Source of the DNA: [Flexibacter] sp. ATCC 35208
GTDB lineage: Bacteria; Bacteroidota; Bacteroidia; Chitinophagales; Chitinophagaceae
DNA length: 64,000 bases
Assembly (NCBI RefSeq): GCF_001975825.1
Contig: NZ_MTKN01000006.1
Location: 124,001-188,000 of the forward strand
Reading direction: 5' to 3'
Within the stretch, counting starts at the first letter, position 1; the number at the start of each line of letters is the position of its first letter. A program made the position numbers and the translations under genes. Below the pieces are notes generated by a model. That model worked only from the letters and a program-made list of their open reading frames with translations, was not told where the DNA came from and ran no database searches. Of this stretch, positions 26,561 through 37,100 are shown one piece after another.

Positions 26561-26958
26561 TTGATGTTGATTTATGTTTATCCTATAATGATTGGTGTTT
26601 ACCTGTTGTAAAGGTATTTTTTTGCAACCGATATTTACCTGTTTTGAGCCTGCTCAATTAAATCTAACGCTCTTTTGTGGTTTGTCTCTAATCCCTTAAA
26701 TAACGAATTGAATCATCAACCGCTGCATTGTATCTATTTGCCATCAACAATTCTATATGATGTTGTAACTGACTGCAGAATGGAGCACCCAAGTTTTTTA
26801 AAGATGGCGTCCTGCCAGGCTATATCACCAGCATTCTCCGGCTTTTTTAGTAAATAATTCAATGTGTCATTGCTTCCTTTTTACGAATTTGTTTCGTGTA
26901 TAGAGGTAACAGTACTGCTATTCGAAAAATGTCTACCCGTCTTTTGTAAATTCCGCTG
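26561..26958. other. Intergenic region left of the foldback
   Basis: A 60-codon frame at 26675-26857 has no features and is not supported. There is no RNA gene that I can see. Confidence 0.3.
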
Positions 26959-27102
26959 ATGGTGGTTCTTCGTCAACTTTGGTGGTCGTGTTAAGTGTAC
27001 GTAACTCTTGAGATGAAATGCTTAAGGGAAATCAGAACGATTCTTAACTCTTTCACCATTGTATTTACTACGTCACCACCAAACATGACGAAGAACCACC
27101 AT
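26959..27102. mobile_element. MITE-like 144-bp foldback with terminal inverted repeats
   Basis: The left arm ATGGTGGTTCTTCGTCA (26959-26975) is a perfect 17-bp inverted match of the right arm (27086-27102). After a two-base mismatch, TTTGGTGGT (26978-26986) again matches ACCACCAAA (27075-27083). The 90-bp interior codes for nothing. The arms look like paired ends of an insertion sequence that has lost its transposase, or an independent MITE. No target-site duplication was clear. Confidence 0.65.
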
Positions 27103-27223
27103 GGTCCGGAATCTACACCGTCTTTTCCAATTTTTCCCCATCTCCCAAAAAAATTCAGGACTAAAATTCACCTTTAGGATAGATCCATAAGATACTGAAT
27201 TTTGAATTGTTTGCTTTTTTGTC

Positions 27224-27244
27224 TTGTTTGCGTAACGCAAACAA
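27224..27244 (+). promoter_or_regulatory. 21-bp palindrome shared with the leader of the nuclease gene at 39.4 kb
   Basis: Near-perfect palindrome, TTGTTTGCGTAACGCAAACA plus a final A. About 17 of 21 positions match 39144-39164, where the motif also precedes a copy of the same nuclease family. It is likely an operator or leader that travelled with that gene. Confidence 0.55.
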
Positions 27245-27391
27245 TAATTTTCTTGTAAACGGATAGATATTAAAATGTTGAAAATAATTAATTATTATAT
27301 TAATAATTTATTTAATTATAAGTCCAATTAAAACGATTGATCAAACCTGAAAGGTCTTGTTTTTAGTAATTATTACACAGATGATTGCTTT

Positions 27392-27553
27392 TGGCGCAAT
27401 GTCATTGACGGATGAAAGTCGTTCCTATCTGCTACGGTTACGCAATTCCTTTGGAATACCCTCGTATTATCAACAATTCGGTATAGAGAACATGACCCTT
27501 ACGGGGGGGATTTGCCGGATGAATTGTCTTTGCTGGTACCTCAAGCGAAGTAG
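27392..27553 (+). pseudogene. C-terminal remnant of a paralogue of the 39.4-kb PD-(D/E)XK nuclease
   Basis: DNA from about 27392 to 27540 aligns closely with 40977-41115. The translation LTDESRSYLLRLRNSF is identical to the intact protein near residues 527-542, and TDESRSY-type matching continues to MTLTG. One base is missing in the G-run near 27511; restoring it gives LPDELSLLVPQAK and a stop at 27551. The rest of the gene, including the nuclease centre, is gone. The preserved leader palindrome at 27224 suggests an internal deletion of a full second copy. Confidence 0.8.
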
Positions 27554-27745
27554 TTGGACGTGCTTACCGGTACTCCGTAATGATAACTTCGTTACCGATC
27601 CAGAATCGAAAATTTGTTTCCTGCAGCACAGCAACCTGCATCAGTACCAGCTTTTCATGCTGGACATTTATTCTCCGATCGCCAAACGAACCATTGCCCA
27701 GACTTTGCGTTCAAAGTCTGGACAGGATGGCTGACAGCCCGATTG

Positions 27746-27946
27746 CTAAATGTAATTTTTCTCTAAAAGGTTTTTGAGAAACATTGCGCTGGTTTTAGCA
27801 GCATATTTTTTTGCTTTGTCATCCTTCATTGTCATATTGTCCATCACAGATTTGAAAATGACCCACTTGGTCTTCCCGTTGTTGGCCACCATTGTGGCTC
27901 TGGCAACGCCGTAACTCTCCATTTCTAGAAACACAAGACCATACAA
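27746..27946 (-). pseudogene. C-terminal fragment of a nucleoside phosphorylase/MTAN-like protein
   Basis: The minus strand reads FLEMESYGVARATMVANNGK then KWVIFKSVMDNMTMKDDKAKKYAA and SAMFLKNLLE before the stop. The M-E-S-x-G-V-A pattern and the following K-S-V-M-D ... D-x-A-K-K-Y-A-A block are the C-terminal ribose/base-binding half of the PNP/MTAN superfamily. Only about 66 codons remain, so the N-terminal half is lost. Such domains occur as NAD- or nucleotide-processing effectors in defence loci; here it is only a relic. Confidence 0.7.
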
Positions 27947-27952
27947 AAAGAA

Positions 27953-28430
27953 ACTATAGAGTTAGTGGTGAACGGAAGCCGTTATGAGTTCGTATTTGAA
28001 GAAAAGGGTCAACATGTGGCGGAGCCTGGAAAACCGGTCGCTGGTTGATAAATATCCTATCAACATCGAAATAAAAGTAACCGGCCCGGCAGCAGATGTT
28101 GACTGGAATGATGTGGTTAAATTTATTGACCTGTTAACCAATAACAGACTGCGTGTTAACGCGAACATCAAAGATGCGCAGACAGTGTTAGGCGCATGCT
28201 TCAGTGCCGTTTATAAAGAAGGGTATGATAGTGAGTTTTTAAAAGATATCATATTTACACCCACCGGTATCGATTATAAAGGCAGGCATCCCTATGTGCC
28301 TAATACCTTCCTTTACGACTATTTCTTCTTTCCTCAATATGCGAAAGATATATATGAGGATGTGGGAGCCGTAGCCTACAGGGCGCATTTTAAGGACCAT
28401 TGGTTTTTGGGGATTTATTGTGAAATATAA
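27953..28430 (+). pseudogene. Frameshifted gene of unknown family (immunity-like tail)
   Basis: One frame reads QKETIELVVNGSRYEFVF then EEKGQHVAEPGKPVAG to a stop near 28047. The sequence then continues in another frame (LVDKYPINIEIKVTGPAA to a stop at 28430), with a plausible ATG at 27984 inside the overlap. The C-terminal block NTFLYDYFFFPQYAKDIYED and HFKDHWFLGIYCEI looks like a folded domain of the sort seen in small immunity-type proteins. Either the gene carries a frameshift near 28040 or a shorter 148-residue protein from 27984 is made. The neighbouring fragments favour decay. Confidence 0.5.
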
Positions 28431-29018
28431 AACAGCTTTTCAGGCAGTAAACAATAATATTACATTACCTCCAAAATAAAACCCATATAACCAATCAGTA
28501 TCGTCGGGAAAAAATGTTGATTCAGAAATAAAACATTCCAGAAAGGGGGCAATCACCAGCGGGCCAATTCAATTATTGTTATAAATAGCGCTATTAAAAT
28601 AAACCAAGCATCTTATTTTCGAGTTCCCGGACAGCCTTACTTAAAAGAAAAATGACGGATCGCATAAAAGATAGCGAGTCAACTAAATTAGTTATGCCCC
28701 GAATTACAAAGAACTTCATTTATAGCCGATACCTCGAATAATATAGCAAGTATAGTACAGGTAATATATTCTGGAATTTCGAAGATCGAATTTATACTGT
28801 AAGACCGTCAATCATTCAATTATACAACATACGTGTTATAACATTTGTCTTCAACTATAAATACTTTTACAAAATAACCCTAACGTTGATCCGGGTTCTT
28901 TTTACCTTTTACCTATATAGCTTTGTTATGTGCATCTAATACCCATTACGAAAACCATTGGTTCTGTGATGATCTGTACACCATCCCGACCCATTTCCAA
29001 TAATTACATCAGCATTTA
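28431..29018. other. AT-rich intergenic region before the Rhs/DUF5977 locus
   Basis: 588 bases without a supportable gene or RNA. It should contain the promoter of the two-gene locus that follows. TTTG elements are present, but none has a TAnnTTTG partner at the right spacing that I would defend. Confidence 0.35.
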
Positions 29019-32000
29019 ATGAAAAAGATTTTATTGTCCCTATTGCTATGCTTCATCACACCACTTACCAGCAATGCACAAGACAACCCTATCGTCCCGC
29101 TACCGGCCGATCAGGCAGAATTATTCAAGTACACCAGTACACCCGTAAGTCTGTACACCGGTGTACCACAGATTGCCTACCCGATTTATGAAATCAACAC
29201 CGGAAAGATTAAGGTGCCTATTTCTCTTAGCTATCACGCCTCCGGCATAAAAGTCGGACAAAAAGCTACCTGGGTAGGACTTGGTTGGACCTGTATGCCT
29301 GGTGGAAACATCTCCAGATCTATCCGGGGTATAGAAGATGAAACTACAGCCAAAGGTTGGTTTAACCATTACATCAATATTGATACAGTTGAAAAGATCA
29401 ATGATTATTACTTAATGCGATCCTGGGGGGAAAGTAATGGTCTCGATTTACAACCCGACTTCTTCAACCTAAGTATCCCTGGTAAATCCTGCAGGTTCTT
29501 TTACTCCAGGCGGGATAAGAAATTTGTAACCGCTCCATATCAACCAGTTGTGATAAAGCGAACGAGCGACAATAATTACCAGGTTACAGACGATGACGGC
29601 ACCAGGTATGCCTTTGAACAAAAGCTTTACTCATTTTCAGATAACCAGGGTGTACAGCGCCATATTGTGAGCTGGAACCTGACCAGCATTATCTCTAATG
29701 ATTCAAAAGATACTGTCACATTCAGCTATGTGGCGGACACCAACTCTGCAGACAGAGGACTGGATGAGACACGTTCATATACCAAATTATATCATTGGAA
29801 TCAATCGCAGGAGGATATAGGTGGCTATAAGCCAGAAGATGCAGTGGTATCCTATTCTTACTCTTATAGTAACACACCCAAAATATCAGAAATCACTTTC
29901 CGCCAGGGGAAAGTGAAGTTCTATGCTAATACACTCCGTAAAGATTACGGTGGCAATGCCCTGGATAGCATTGTTGTATACAGTAAGGATAATGGTAGCT
30001 ACCAGCGTGTTAAAAAAGCGACCCTGGCATATGATTATTTCTATGACGGCAACAGCTATCCCTCCTTTAGTGATTACAGGTTAAAACTCCTTTCTTTTAC
30101 TATGGAGGATATGGATGGGCAACAACCGGAACGTTATAGTTTTGAATATGACAATACCCAATTGCCCAATACCGCTTCTAATGGAGTAGACTGGTGGGGA
30201 TTTTACAATGGTAATCCGACTCAGTTTACCCTGTTACCACAGGCCCTGCCAGAAAAGGAATTTCTCCAGAATTTCGGTAACCTGGGTATTGCGAACAGGG
30301 AACCTTCTGCTTCTGCGATTTTAGCGGGAACACTAAACAAGGTTACCTATCCTACCGGAGGCTATACAAAATATAATTTTGGCATTTCTAAATATTATGA
30401 TGTATCCACTTATACAAGTCTACAAAAACTGGTGGATGTCACATTTACAGGATTGCTTGCATCTAAGCAGTCAATTCATGATACAAGTATTATCTTTCAG
30501 GTAAAACCGCCCCTAAACAAGAGTCTGACAAATTCAATTGTTATCAATATTGATTATTCCACTCACTCACCAAATTCAAAGACATATGCCCAGGTAGTTG
30601 AATTATATGATCTAAACTTAAGTACTACCGAGCCGTTGCCATTGAATTTATACCCCAAGGGAGATGGTACATCACCAGAGTCTATTACAGCTTCATACAA
30701 CTGTGATTCCAATCATACTTACAAATTACGTCTATATATCGACGACTATATTACAACCAGCATAAAGGCTACAATAAGTATGTCCATCCTTAATCAGGTG
30801 GGAACAAGTTCAATGGGCGGAGGTATCAGAATCGAATCTATTGAATCATACAATTTAGACAATACTCTTCAGAAAAAAGAGGTATATAAATATGGTGCAT
30901 CACAGAACGAAGGAGGCACTTTATTAATACCAGCAGATGAGATTCGTAGCAAAAACTATACTGGTATAGAAACTTATAGAAATTTGGTGCACGGAACGGC
31001 ATCATGTATTCCAGGATACGGATATCGATATACATTTTATGGCCAGTCGTATTATCCTTCTGTTACATTTCAGGGAGCCAATGTTGTATACAACTATATT
31101 TATAAATATGAATACAACAACGACAAACCTAATGGTTTGACAATGTATCAGTATGCATTGCCAACGGATTATACGACGATTGCAAACCCCAGTACCTTTG
31201 GTGGTAAAGAACGAGTGGATAATTCCTTAGCAGAAGATCTGCTACTGGATGAAAAAGTATTCAGGTTTAATGCCACTGATAGTACTTTCGACCTTATTAA
31301 ATGGACCAATAATTCATATGGCGGTAGTAACTTCTCTGTTGATACGGCGATCCTGATTTATACAAAACGATTATATCTGGACGACCTGTGTGGAGACGAA
31401 ACAGCTCAAAACAGCTTTGGATTTAGCTATATACCTTTAAAGAGTGGAGGTCGTAACCTGGCTTCTACTACCGTTCGCGAGTATGATAACAATGGAACTC
31501 TATTTGAAAACGTAGTTAATTACACGTATAATAGTAAGAACTACCCCAAATCTGTTACCAGAGTCAATAGTAAGTCTGATACGATTGTCTCTAAGATGTA
31601 TTATCCTGGGGAACATGCATCCACAGATGGCAATGCATCCATTCTCAATAGCATGGTATACAGAAACATGATCCGCCAACCTTACTGGCAGGGAAACTAC
31701 ACTAATGGCACATTACTGAGTTATAAACATACCCTGTTTGGAAACAGCTGGGGCACTAATGATAGTTTGATAGCGCCTAAAATGGACAGTAGCTGGCAAT
31801 TAGGTAACGACAACAGTCTGCCTGCTACCACCATTGCTTACCAAAGCTATGGCCCTTATGGTAACATCCGCCAGATCAGAGATGATAAAGGTATCACGGC
31901 TGCTTACACCTGGACTGCTGATGGTACCTATCCGGTTTCCCAAACTGCCGGTGCTGCTCTCAATCAGGTATTATATGATGGCTTTGAGGATATTAGTTCC

Positions 32001-34145
32001 TGGACAGGCGTTACCCGCGATGCCACTGTTTCTCACACTGGTAAATATGCTGGTCTCATTAGTGGTGCAAGTACATACATCAATCCAAACTGGTTATATG
32101 TATCTCTTTCAAACACGACTACCTTCCGTTTCTCCGGATGGGTGTACAGCAATGGCCCTTCTGCTACTATAAATCTATTGTCAAAAACCAGTGCAACCAG
32201 CACCGGCTCAACCAATATAGCGAATATATCTACGTCCGAAACTGGTAAATGGGTATACATTGAAAAAGAATACTCCGTTCCTTCCGGTACCCCATACATC
32301 ACTATCAGTCTGACAAATAATGGTAGCGGGAAAGTATGGTTTGATGATATCAAATTACGCCCATCAGCATCCCAGATGAGCACTTATACCTTCGATCCGC
32401 TTAAAGGTATGACCAGCAAGTCTGACGAAGGGAACCATACACTATATTACGAATTTGATGGTCTGAACAGACTGAAACTGATTCGCAATAAGGATAGGAA
32501 TATCCTGAAAATGTACTGTTACAACTATGCAGGTGAGATTGATCAGTGTGATGGCGCAGTATATTATAATGATTACCAGAGCCAAAACTTTACAAAGACC
32601 TGTTCATCCGGGAGTACTTCCATAATAACCTATGCAGTAGAAGCGGGCAGATATGCCTCCCGTGTAAGTGTAGCTGATGCAAATTCGAAAGCACTGGCTG
32701 ACATTACAGCGAATGGACAAAGCTATGCCAATAAAATGGGCGATTGTAGTTATTACCTGAGTGAGCAACTGGTAGATACCTTCTACTCTTCCAAATGTAC
32801 CAATGGTGGAATATCCAATCCTATTGAATATAGACTGGCAGGAGGAACTGATACTTCCTATATTAGTCAGGACGATGCCAACGCAAAAGCGCAAGCAAAG
32901 TTCCAGTCATTAGGACAGGCTTATGCAGATTTAAAAGGAAATTGTGGTTACTATAATACAGCACAAACCGGTAGTTTTCAGAAAACAAATTGTACGGATT
33001 CCAGGGCAGAAGGTTCATGGATAACAGCTACTATCCCGGCTAACACCTATTATACTTTGGTCAGTCTGGATAGTGCCAATGCAGTGGCAAAGGCTGCATT
33101 GAAAGATAGTGGTACCGCCCAGGCGAATAGATTAGGGATATGTTACTATTTCAGTGATGAGCAAAAAGTGACCAAAACCAAAGCCTGTGATTCCGGGTAT
33201 GTGGGTACCGATGTAACTTATGTTGTAGCTGCAAGACATGACTCTACTACAATCAGCAAGGATACTGCCAATGCAATCGCGCTGCGATATGCTAATGCCA
33301 ATGCGCAAAGCTATGCTAATACAAATGGCACATGTCAGACCTGCAATTTGTTGTTCAGTAAAAAAGCTGGTTCTGGTAGCCTGAATCCATTTAGTATCAC
33401 CGTCACAAATACTACTACCGGTGCGGTTGTATATCAAAAAACTTTTAGTCCGCTTACAGACGAAGACCTGAAAGCATGTGCCATTATACCAACAGGGGCA
33501 ACTTATACTGTGACAATGGCGTCCACAACTCAGGTATATATCACCGTAAATGGTACGACCAAAACGATTACAGCCAATGGTAGTCAAACATGGACAGCAG
33601 TTTCACCTACTATCAATGTTGTTTTATCCACTGTAGCACCTACAGTATATAGCAGTGGAGCCAGCTCCGGGTCTTATACCAAAACCAACTGTACAGGAGA
33701 TTCTACGGGTGTCGCTTATATTTATACGTTAGCCGCAGGTTTATACACTTCCACAATCTCCCAGGCTGATGCAAATGCCCAGGCACAGGCGTACGCTAAT
33801 CAACAGGGACCGATTGCAGCTAACCAGTATGGTTACTGTATACCATCCGGTAAAAATTTTGGGGTCGTAGTGAAACGCGGAGCTACAGTGCCGGGTACAT
33901 TAAGCATTGTAGCTACAAACAACTCGACCAGTGCAAAAGCTGTCAATACCACAGCTAAAACGGACTGGCCTTATTATACAACGGTGGCGACCGGTGTCAC
34001 TTACACTATTACGATGCAAATGATAACCGGAACAGGATCTTGTACAGCCAGTATCAATGGGGTTGAAAAGACTTTTACAACCAGTACAATAGCTACTTTC
34101 ACCGGCATTTCACCGACCACATTCATCCTTGTCTGGAAAAACTAA
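29019..34145 (+). CDS. Large exported Rhs-associated surface protein with five DUF5977-like modules
   Basis: A 1708-residue protein with a signal peptide (MKKILLSLLLCFITPLTSNA). The N-terminal region (about 25-430, APLPADQ-like start then TPVSLYTGVPQIAYPIYEIN and IKVPISLSYHASGIKVGQ) is typical of Bacteroidota proteins that precede Rhs-repeat proteins. A jelly-roll-like module lies at about 985-1115 (YDGFEDISSWTG to GKVWFDDIKLRP), followed by Rhs/YD-like sequence (YYEFDGLNRLKLIRNKD). Then come five cysteine-anchored repeats (about 1185-1610) of the DUF5977 type, each with a K-x-x-C start, a DANAKA-type helix and an ANxxGxC end. It overlaps or abuts the next gene and probably works with it at the cell surface. 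There is no T9SS sorting domain. Confidence 0.85.
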   Translation: MKKILLSLLLCFITPLTSNAQDNPIVPLPADQAELFKYTSTPVSLYTGVPQIAYPIYEINTGKIKVPISLSYHASGIKVGQKATWVGLGWTCMPGGNISRSIRGIEDETTAKGWFNHYINIDTVEKINDYYLMRSWGESNGLDLQPDFFNLSIPGKSCRFFYSRRDKKFVTAPYQPVVIKRTSDNNYQVTDDDGTRYAFEQKLYSFSDNQGVQRHIVSWNLTSIISNDSKDTVTFSYVADTNSADRGLDETRSYTKLYHWNQSQEDIGGYKPEDAVVSYSYSYSNTPKISEITFRQGKVKFYANTLRKDYGGNALDSIVVYSKDNGSYQRVKKATLAYDYFYDGNSYPSFSDYRLKLLSFTMEDMDGQQPERYSFEYDNTQLPNTASNGVDWWGFYNGNPTQFTLLPQALPEKEFLQNFGNLGIANREPSASAILAGTLNKVTYPTGGYTKYNFGISKYYDVSTYTSLQKLVDVTFTGLLASKQSIHDTSIIFQVKPPLNKSLTNSIVINIDYSTHSPNSKTYAQVVELYDLNLSTTEPLPLNLYPKGDGTSPESITASYNCDSNHTYKLRLYIDDYITTSIKATISMSILNQVGTSSMGGGIRIESIESYNLDNTLQKKEVYKYGASQNEGGTLLIPADEIRSKNYTGIETYRNLVHGTASCIPGYGYRYTFYGQSYYPSVTFQGANVVYNYIYKYEYNNDKPNGLTMYQYALPTDYTTIANPSTFGGKERVDNSLAEDLLLDEKVFRFNATDSTFDLIKWTNNSYGGSNFSVDTAILIYTKRLYLDDLCGDETAQNSFGFSYIPLKSGGRNLASTTVREYDNNGTLFENVVNYTYNSKNYPKSVTRVNSKSDTIVSKMYYPGEHASTDGNASILNSMVYRNMIRQPYWQGNYTNGTLLSYKHTLFGNSWGTNDSLIAPKMDSSWQLGNDNSLPATTIAYQSYGPYGNIRQIRDDKGITAAYTWTADGTYPVSQTAGAALNQVLYDGFEDISSWTGVTRDATVSHTGKYAGLISGASTYINPNWLYVSLSNTTTFRFSGWVYSNGPSATINLLSKTSATSTGSTNIANISTSETGKWVYIEKEYSVPSGTPYITISLTNNGSGKVWFDDIKLRPSASQMSTYTFDPLKGMTSKSDEGNHTLYYEFDGLNRLKLIRNKDRNILKMYCYNYAGEIDQCDGAVYYNDYQSQNFTKTCSSGSTSIITYAVEAGRYASRVSVADANSKALADITANGQSYANKMGDCSYYLSEQLVDTFYSSKCTNGGISNPIEYRLAGGTDTSYISQDDANAKAQAKFQSLGQAYADLKGNCGYYNTAQTGSFQKTNCTDSRAEGSWITATIPANTYYTLVSLDSANAVAKAALKDSGTAQANRLGICYYFSDEQKVTKTKACDSGYVGTDVTYVVAARHDSTTISKDTANAIALRYANANAQSYANTNGTCQTCNLLFSKKAGSGSLNPFSITVTNTTTGAVVYQKTFSPLTDEDLKACAIIPTGATYTVTMASTTQVYITVNGTTKTITANGSQTWTAVSPTINVVLSTVAPTVYSSGASSGSYTKTNCTGDSTGVAYIYTLAAGLYTSTISQADANAQAQAYANQQGPIAANQYGYCIPSGKNFGVVVKRGATVPGTLSIVATNNSTSAKAVNTTAKTDWPYYTTVATGVTYTITMQMITGTGSCTASINGVEKTFTTSTIATFTGISPTTFILVWKN
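32587..33838 (+). repeat. Five DUF5977-like tandem modules within the coding sequence
   Basis: Modules of about 55-60 codons start near 32587, 32770, 32965, 33165 and 33665. Each has a Lys-x-x-Cys (or similar) at the start, an Ala/Asn-rich helix (for example DANSKALADI, DANAKAQAKF, DTANAIALRY, DANAQAQAYA) and a final Gly-x-Cys. A non-modular insert separates modules four and five. DNA identity between modules is low, so they are old repeats. Confidence 0.75.
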
Positions 34146-34149
34146 ATCA

Positions 34150-37100
34150 ATGCGACAATCAAAATTTATATATTTATTATATATCTGCCTGCTGGGAACA
34201 ATTGTTCCCGGCATGGCACAGGTACCGGTCAATACATCACGTACTGCCGCTACTCCTGTAGTGCGTCCTGCTGCGCTAAATACCTTAAAAGCAAGTTCTA
34301 TCCGGGTCTGGATTCCCAGTATGATTACGACAGATCCGAATGCGGTATTTGATACCAGCAGGTCAACAGCTGATGTGAAGCTGATGACTCAATATCTGGA
34401 TGGATTGGGCAGACCCATGCAAACAGTAGCAAGAAGAATCAGTCCTAACGGCAATGATATGGTCACTGCTGTAGTATATGATTCACTTGGCAGACAACAA
34501 TATCAATACCTGCCCTATATACCTCAACAGGATAGTGCCCATAATGGAAAAATAAAGTCAGATCCGTTTGCGGCGCAAGCATCTTTTTATCAAAATACTG
34601 CACTCAACCCCGGCATCGCAAATGAACATGTGTACTATAGCCAGACTGAGTATGAAGCCTCTCCACTAAACCGGGTATTAAAAAAATGGGACCCCGGTGA
34701 TAGTTGGGCACAAACAGGCGGAAATCATCCGGTAGAAATGCAGTACTATTACAATACCAGCGACGATGCTGTACTGATCTGGAAAATTGCAATTAGTAAA
34801 AAGAACTGTTCCACCACTGCTACTTATGGTTCCGGTTCCGCTACTCTTCCTGATACTGCCGGCATTTACAGTACCGGGCAGCTCAATAAAAACATTTTAA
34901 TCGATGAAGCAGGGCACCAGGTGATAGAATACAAGGACAAAGACGGCCAACTCATTCTCAAAAAAGTACAATTGGCCGATAGTCCTGGTAAAGCCCATGA
35001 TGGATGGTTATGCACCTACTACGTGTATGACGATCTGGGCAGTCTTCGCTTTGTAATACCGCCACTGGCAGTACAAAATATCATGTCTGACTGGAAGATC
35101 ACTTCAACCGTCGCCGATGAACTTTGCTTCCAGTATCAATATGATGCACGTGGCCGCATGATTTCGAAAAAAATCCCCGGAGCAGGAGCTGTTTTAATGG
35201 TATATGATAGCAGAAACAGAGTCGTATTTACTCAGGATTCATTACAAAGAGGCCAGTCTTCTCCCGAGTGGCTGACTAACTTCTACGATGGATTGAACCG
35301 CCCCTATGAAACGGCGCTTTACACCGTTACCAGCAGCAGAGAAGCCCTGCAATGTACGCTGAATACTTCTACCAGCGATACCTCTCCGGTCTATAATCCC
35401 GTGCCGGACATCAGCGCGGGTGCACTCACCCCATTATCTTACACTTACTATGATAATTATAACTATACTGGTGTACATAGCATTGTGAACACAGCCCTTT
35501 CAAAACCGGAAGCAGGCGACAATCCTTATAGCCAGGCCAATACTTCTTCCAGTACGCGTGTCGCCACTCTCACCACAGGCACAAAGGTTCGCATATTAGG
35601 CACAGACCAATGGCTCACCACCACGAACTACTTCGACGATGATGCCCTGACTATCCAGACAATTGCAGATAACCATACAGGTGGAAAAGATGTGACCAGC
35701 CTTCTATATGACTACAATGGCAAGGTGTTAAGCACCTACCTTACGCATACCAATCCTTCCAGCACTGTCACGCCTCAGACAACCTTACTGACCAAAATGG
35801 GTTATGATGCAGCCGGTCACCTGATTTCACTCGTCAAGCGGCTGAATGACAGCACCAACCTCGAGGAAAAGATCGCAGAGAACACCTATAATGAGCTGGG
35901 ACAATTGCAGCAAAAGAAAATAGGCGTAGCTGCCAGTGGGCAGTTAGATACCCTCACCTATACTTATAATATAAAAGGCTGGTTAGCGGGTATCAACAAA
36001 GCATTCGTCAATTCCACCGGCACAGACAACTGGTTCGGTGAAGAAATCAGTTATGATGATGGCTTTGATAGCAGCCAATACAATGGCAACATTGCAGGCA
36101 TCAAATGGAAAACCAGGTCCAACGGCATACCAAGGGCATACGGTTTTGGTTATGATGGCGCCAACCGCCTCAAAAAGGCTGTCTTTAACCAGCAAAACAA
36201 TACAGGAGCAGCATGGACATCAGACAAAGCTGACTTTACAGTAAGCAACCTCGCTTATGATGCAAATGGTAACATTAGCTCAATGAAACAACAGGGGTTA
36301 ATAGGTACTACCAACAGTAATGTGGATAACCTGACGTATACCTACCAGGCCAACAGTAATAAGCTATTGACCGTGACGGATGCCAGTAATACAAGCACCG
36401 CCAAACTAGGTGATTTTAATGATGGTACAAACACAGGCGATGACTATACATACAATGGTAATGGGAATTTAATATCCGATCAGAATAAGCATATCACTTC
36501 TATCAGTTATAACCTGCTGAATCTTCCAGAAAAAATTCTGGTCAGCGGCAAGGGTACAATTAATTATTTATATACAGCAGATGGCAGGAAACTGAAAAAA
36601 ACCGTAGTGGACAGTACCTTGTCTCCTGTCAAAACTACTGTGACTGACTACATAGAAGGATTAGTGTATGAACGGGACACCTTACGATATATTATTCACG
36701 AAGAAGGCCGTATTCGTCCGGAATACGATTCCGGCAAAGCCCTCGTTTATCATTGGGATTATTTTGAAAAAGATCACCTGGGCAATGTCAGGGTAGTATT
36801 GGGAGATAATGCAGACACCAGCGTATACGCCGCTACCATGGAGACAGCCGGCAGTGCGACTGAAAACGCTTTATTCAGTAACATAGACAATACCCGCACA
36901 GCGCTTCCTGCTGGCTATCCAACGGATGAAACTACCAATCCAAATGCATATGTAGCCAGGCTGAATGCAGAAAGTGGTGAAAAAATAGGTCCATCCATTG
37001 TACTACGGGTGATGGCGGGGGATACCCTGCAGCTGGGGGTCAAAGCATTTTATAAAAGCACGGCAGCGAGCACCTCCAGTACTACCACAAGCAGTATGCT

